From an uncultured Succiniclasticum sp. (GTDB lineage: Bacteria > Bacillota > Negativicutes > Acidaminococcales > Acidaminococcaceae): a DNA stretch of 53,257 nucleotides. The translations under genes were made by a program, and so were the position numbers. Below are positions 51,897 through 53,257 of the stretch, one piece after another. Below the pieces are notes generated by a model. The model was not told where the DNA came from. It saw only the letters and a list, made by a program, of their open reading frames with translations, and ran no database searches. Within the stretch, counting starts at the first letter, position 1. Each line of letters starts with the position of its first letter. The stretch covers positions 1 to 53,257 of the forward strand of contig CADCHY010000008.1 in NCBI GenBank assembly GCA_902801365.1. The letters run 5' to 3'.

Positions 51897-52691
51897 TCAG
51901 TCTTCCGCTTTCGCCTTGTGGCTGGGCTGCAGGAATTCCGCCAGCAGCACCAGAATGATCTCTACCACCATCATTAATGTGGACAGGGCGTTGATTTCCG
52001 GGGAAATACCGCGCTTGACCATGGCGTAGATGTACAGAGGCAGCGTGGTGGAATTGGGCCCCGCCACGAAGAAGCTGATGACAAAATCGTCGATGGAGAG
52101 GGTAAAGGCGATAAGGGCCCCGGCTACGATGCCCGGCATGATGAGGGGCAATGTTACGTAGCGGAAGCACTGCCAGGGAGTGGCATACAGATCGCTGGCC
52201 GCCTGTTCATAGTCGCTGCGCATGCCGTCCAGGCGGGCGCCTACCGTGATGACTACGAAAGAGAGACAGAAGGTGATGTGAGCCAGGATCAGGGAGCCTT
52301 TGCCCAGAGGCATGTGCACCTGAGAGAATAATACTAACAGGGACAGGCCCATGACGATTTCCGGAATCAGTATGGGAAGATAGACCAGACCGTTGATGAC
52401 GCTCTGCAGCTTGAATTTGTACCGGTGCAGGGCAATGGCGGCGATGGTGCCTAAGGTAGTGGACACGATGGTAGAGGAGAAACCGATGATCAGGGTGTTG
52501 ATCAGGGCTTCCAGCACCCGGCGGTTATTGAAAAGCTGTTCGTACCACCGGAAGGTGAAACCGGTCCACACCGCGTTGATGCGGGAATCGTTGAAAGAGT
52601 ACATGGCCAGGATGACCAGGGGTACGTACAGAAATGCCAGAATGGCCAGAGAGTAGGCCAGCAGCACATGACTACGCCATGTTTTTTGCAT
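51897..52691 (-). CDS. potC: PotC, spermidine/putrescine ABC transporter permease
   Basis: 264 residues from the ATG at 52691, which follows a GGAGGTG site; an in-frame start at 52724 is not supported. About six membrane helices and the EAA-loop segment QAASDLYATPWQCFRYVTLPLIMPGIVAG identify a binding-protein-dependent permease. SIDDFVISFFVAG is typical of PotC. It overlaps the end of potB by 20 bp, so they are co-expressed. Confidence 0.94.
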   Translation of the reverse strand: MQKTWRSHVLLAYSLAILAFLYVPLVILAMYSFNDSRINAVWTGFTFRWYEQLFNNRRVLEALINTLIIGFSSTIVSTTLGTIAAIALHRYKFKLQSVINGLVYLPILIPEIVMGLSLLVLFSQVHMPLGKGSLILAHITFCLSFVVITVGARLDGMRSDYEQAASDLYATPWQCFRYVTLPLIMPGIVAGALIAFTLSIDDFVISFFVAGPNSTTLPLYIYAMVKRGISPEINALSTLMMVVEIILVLLAEFLQPSHKAKAED

Positions 52692-53257
52692 TTTCGGCAC
52701 CTCCGTTCTGCGCCTGGATGGCACGGTAATAGAGGATGATCAGAAGCAGAGATAATACCGCCAGTACGATGGACAGGGCCGAACCGAAGGGCCAGTCGCG
52801 GGCGGATAAGAACTGGTTCTGGATCAGGTTGCCAACCAGGGCTGATTTGGCGCCCCCCATTACATCGGGGACGACGAACATACCCAGGGAGGAGATGAAG
52901 ACCAGGATGGTGCCGGCGGCCACGCCGGGCATGGTCAGGGGCAGGGTGATTTTCCGGAAGGCGGTGAAGGGAGCGGCTCCCAGATCGGAAGCGGCTTCCA
53001 GCAGCCGGCGGTCCAGCTGTTCGATGGAAACGTAGATGGGCAGGATCATGAAGGGCAGCAGGGAGTAGATCATGCCCAGCATTACGGCGCCTTCATTATA
53101 TAACAGCTGCAGGGGCTGTTCGATAAAGCCTGCCTTCATTAAAAATGTGTTCAGTACACCCTGGGCCCGCAGGATGATGACCCATGCATAGGAGCGGATC
53201 AGGAAGTTGATCCAGAAAGGAATCATGCAGAGGATCAGCCCCGGCTGCTGCCAGCGT
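52672..53257 (-). CDS. potB: PotB, spermidine/putrescine ABC transporter permease (partial, N-terminus beyond window)
   Basis: The frame stays open to the right edge; the bases beyond the ATG at 53226 read RWQQPGLILC before MIPFWINFLIRSYAW, which matches PotB internal sequence, so that ATG is not the true start. The EAA loop is EAASDLGAAPFTAFRKITLPLTMPGVAAG. About five helices are present. PotA (the ATPase) should lie just outside the window. Confidence 0.94.
   Translation of the reverse strand, partial: RWQQPGLILCMIPFWINFLIRSYAWVIILRAQGVLNTFLMKAGFIEQPLQLLYNEGAVMLGMIYSLLPFMILPIYVSIEQLDRRLLEAASDLGAAPFTAFRKITLPLTMPGVAAGTILVFISSLGMFVVPDVMGGAKSALVGNLIQNQFLSARDWPFGSALSIVLAVLSLLLIILYYRAIQAQNGGAENAKNMA

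Noticed and set aside
51808..52170. A 120-codon minus frame over the 3' end of potC
   Set aside because: Only its last 16 codons lie outside potC; the rest is a shadow of potC in another frame.
1..53257. CRISPR arrays, insertion sequences, prophage or integrase genes
   Set aside because: No regularly spaced direct repeats, transposase, integrase or phage structural motif was found anywhere in the window.

Overview
This window comes from a diderm (outer-membrane) Firmicute of the class Negativicutes. The evidence is a very long co-directional block of outer-membrane and LPS genes (positions 1 to about 36,000). Such a block is the known large outer-membrane cluster of Negativicutes. It sits beside typical low-GC Gram-positive traits: an L21-Prp-L27 operon with an N-terminally extended L27, a CIRCE operator, a very large acyl-CoA dehydratase activase-type protein, and strong GGAGG ribosome binding sites. 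Genus is not certain. The roughly 50% GC and the activase protein would fit Acidaminococcaceae or Veillonellaceae-type gut anaerobes (inference only).

Region 1 (1-4,030), lipid transport and efflux: the end of mlaE, then mlaF and an mlaD that carries its own C-terminal beta-barrel-like domain, then a TolC-family outer-membrane protein closed by a strong terminator. Region 2 (4,250-15,560), outer-membrane assembly: tamB, a sigma-70 family factor, a single-pass membrane protein of unknown function, bamA with three POTRA domains, an unknown protein with a barrel-like C-terminus, and three tandem OmpH/Skp-like chaperones. Region 3 (15,650-34,200), LPS synthesis and export: lpxD, lpxL, lpxC, fabZ, lpxA, lpxI, lpxB, msbA, a waaA-lpxK fusion, kdsB, kdsA, kdsD, kdsC, a second lpxL-type acyltransferase, lptC, lptA, lptB and one lptF/G permease. 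Together they encode UDP-GlcNAc to Kdo-lipid A, its flipping, and most of the inner-membrane and periplasmic Lpt bridge. lptD, lptE and the first Kdo precursor steps are not in the window.

Region 4 (34,300-39,300): DUF3084 coiled-coil membrane protein, RuvC/YqgF-like nuclease, FTCD-type cyclodeaminase, tRNA-Ser(TGA), cysE, and the rplU-prp-rpmA operon. Region 5 (39,380-46,700): acyltransferase-3 membrane protein (minus), an Hsp20 gene (minus) under a CIRCE-overlapped promoter, a 1,467-residue double-activase protein (plus) with an unexplained leader, and a small secreted His/Pro/Tyr-rich protein (minus). Region 6 (46,900-53,257): a uracil-DNA-glycosylase-like protein, a split ThrE-type exporter, and (minus) a polyamine ABC system with potB (cut by the window edge), potC and two potD paralogues separated by a large palindrome.

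No CRISPR array, insertion sequence, prophage or rRNA gene was seen. The most interesting points are the two barrel-tailed envelope proteins (MlaD and the gene after bamA), the sigma factor plus membrane protein inside the outer-membrane cluster, the WaaA-LpxK fusion, the altered Prp cleavage site in L27, and several GC-rich self-complementary intergenic segments.
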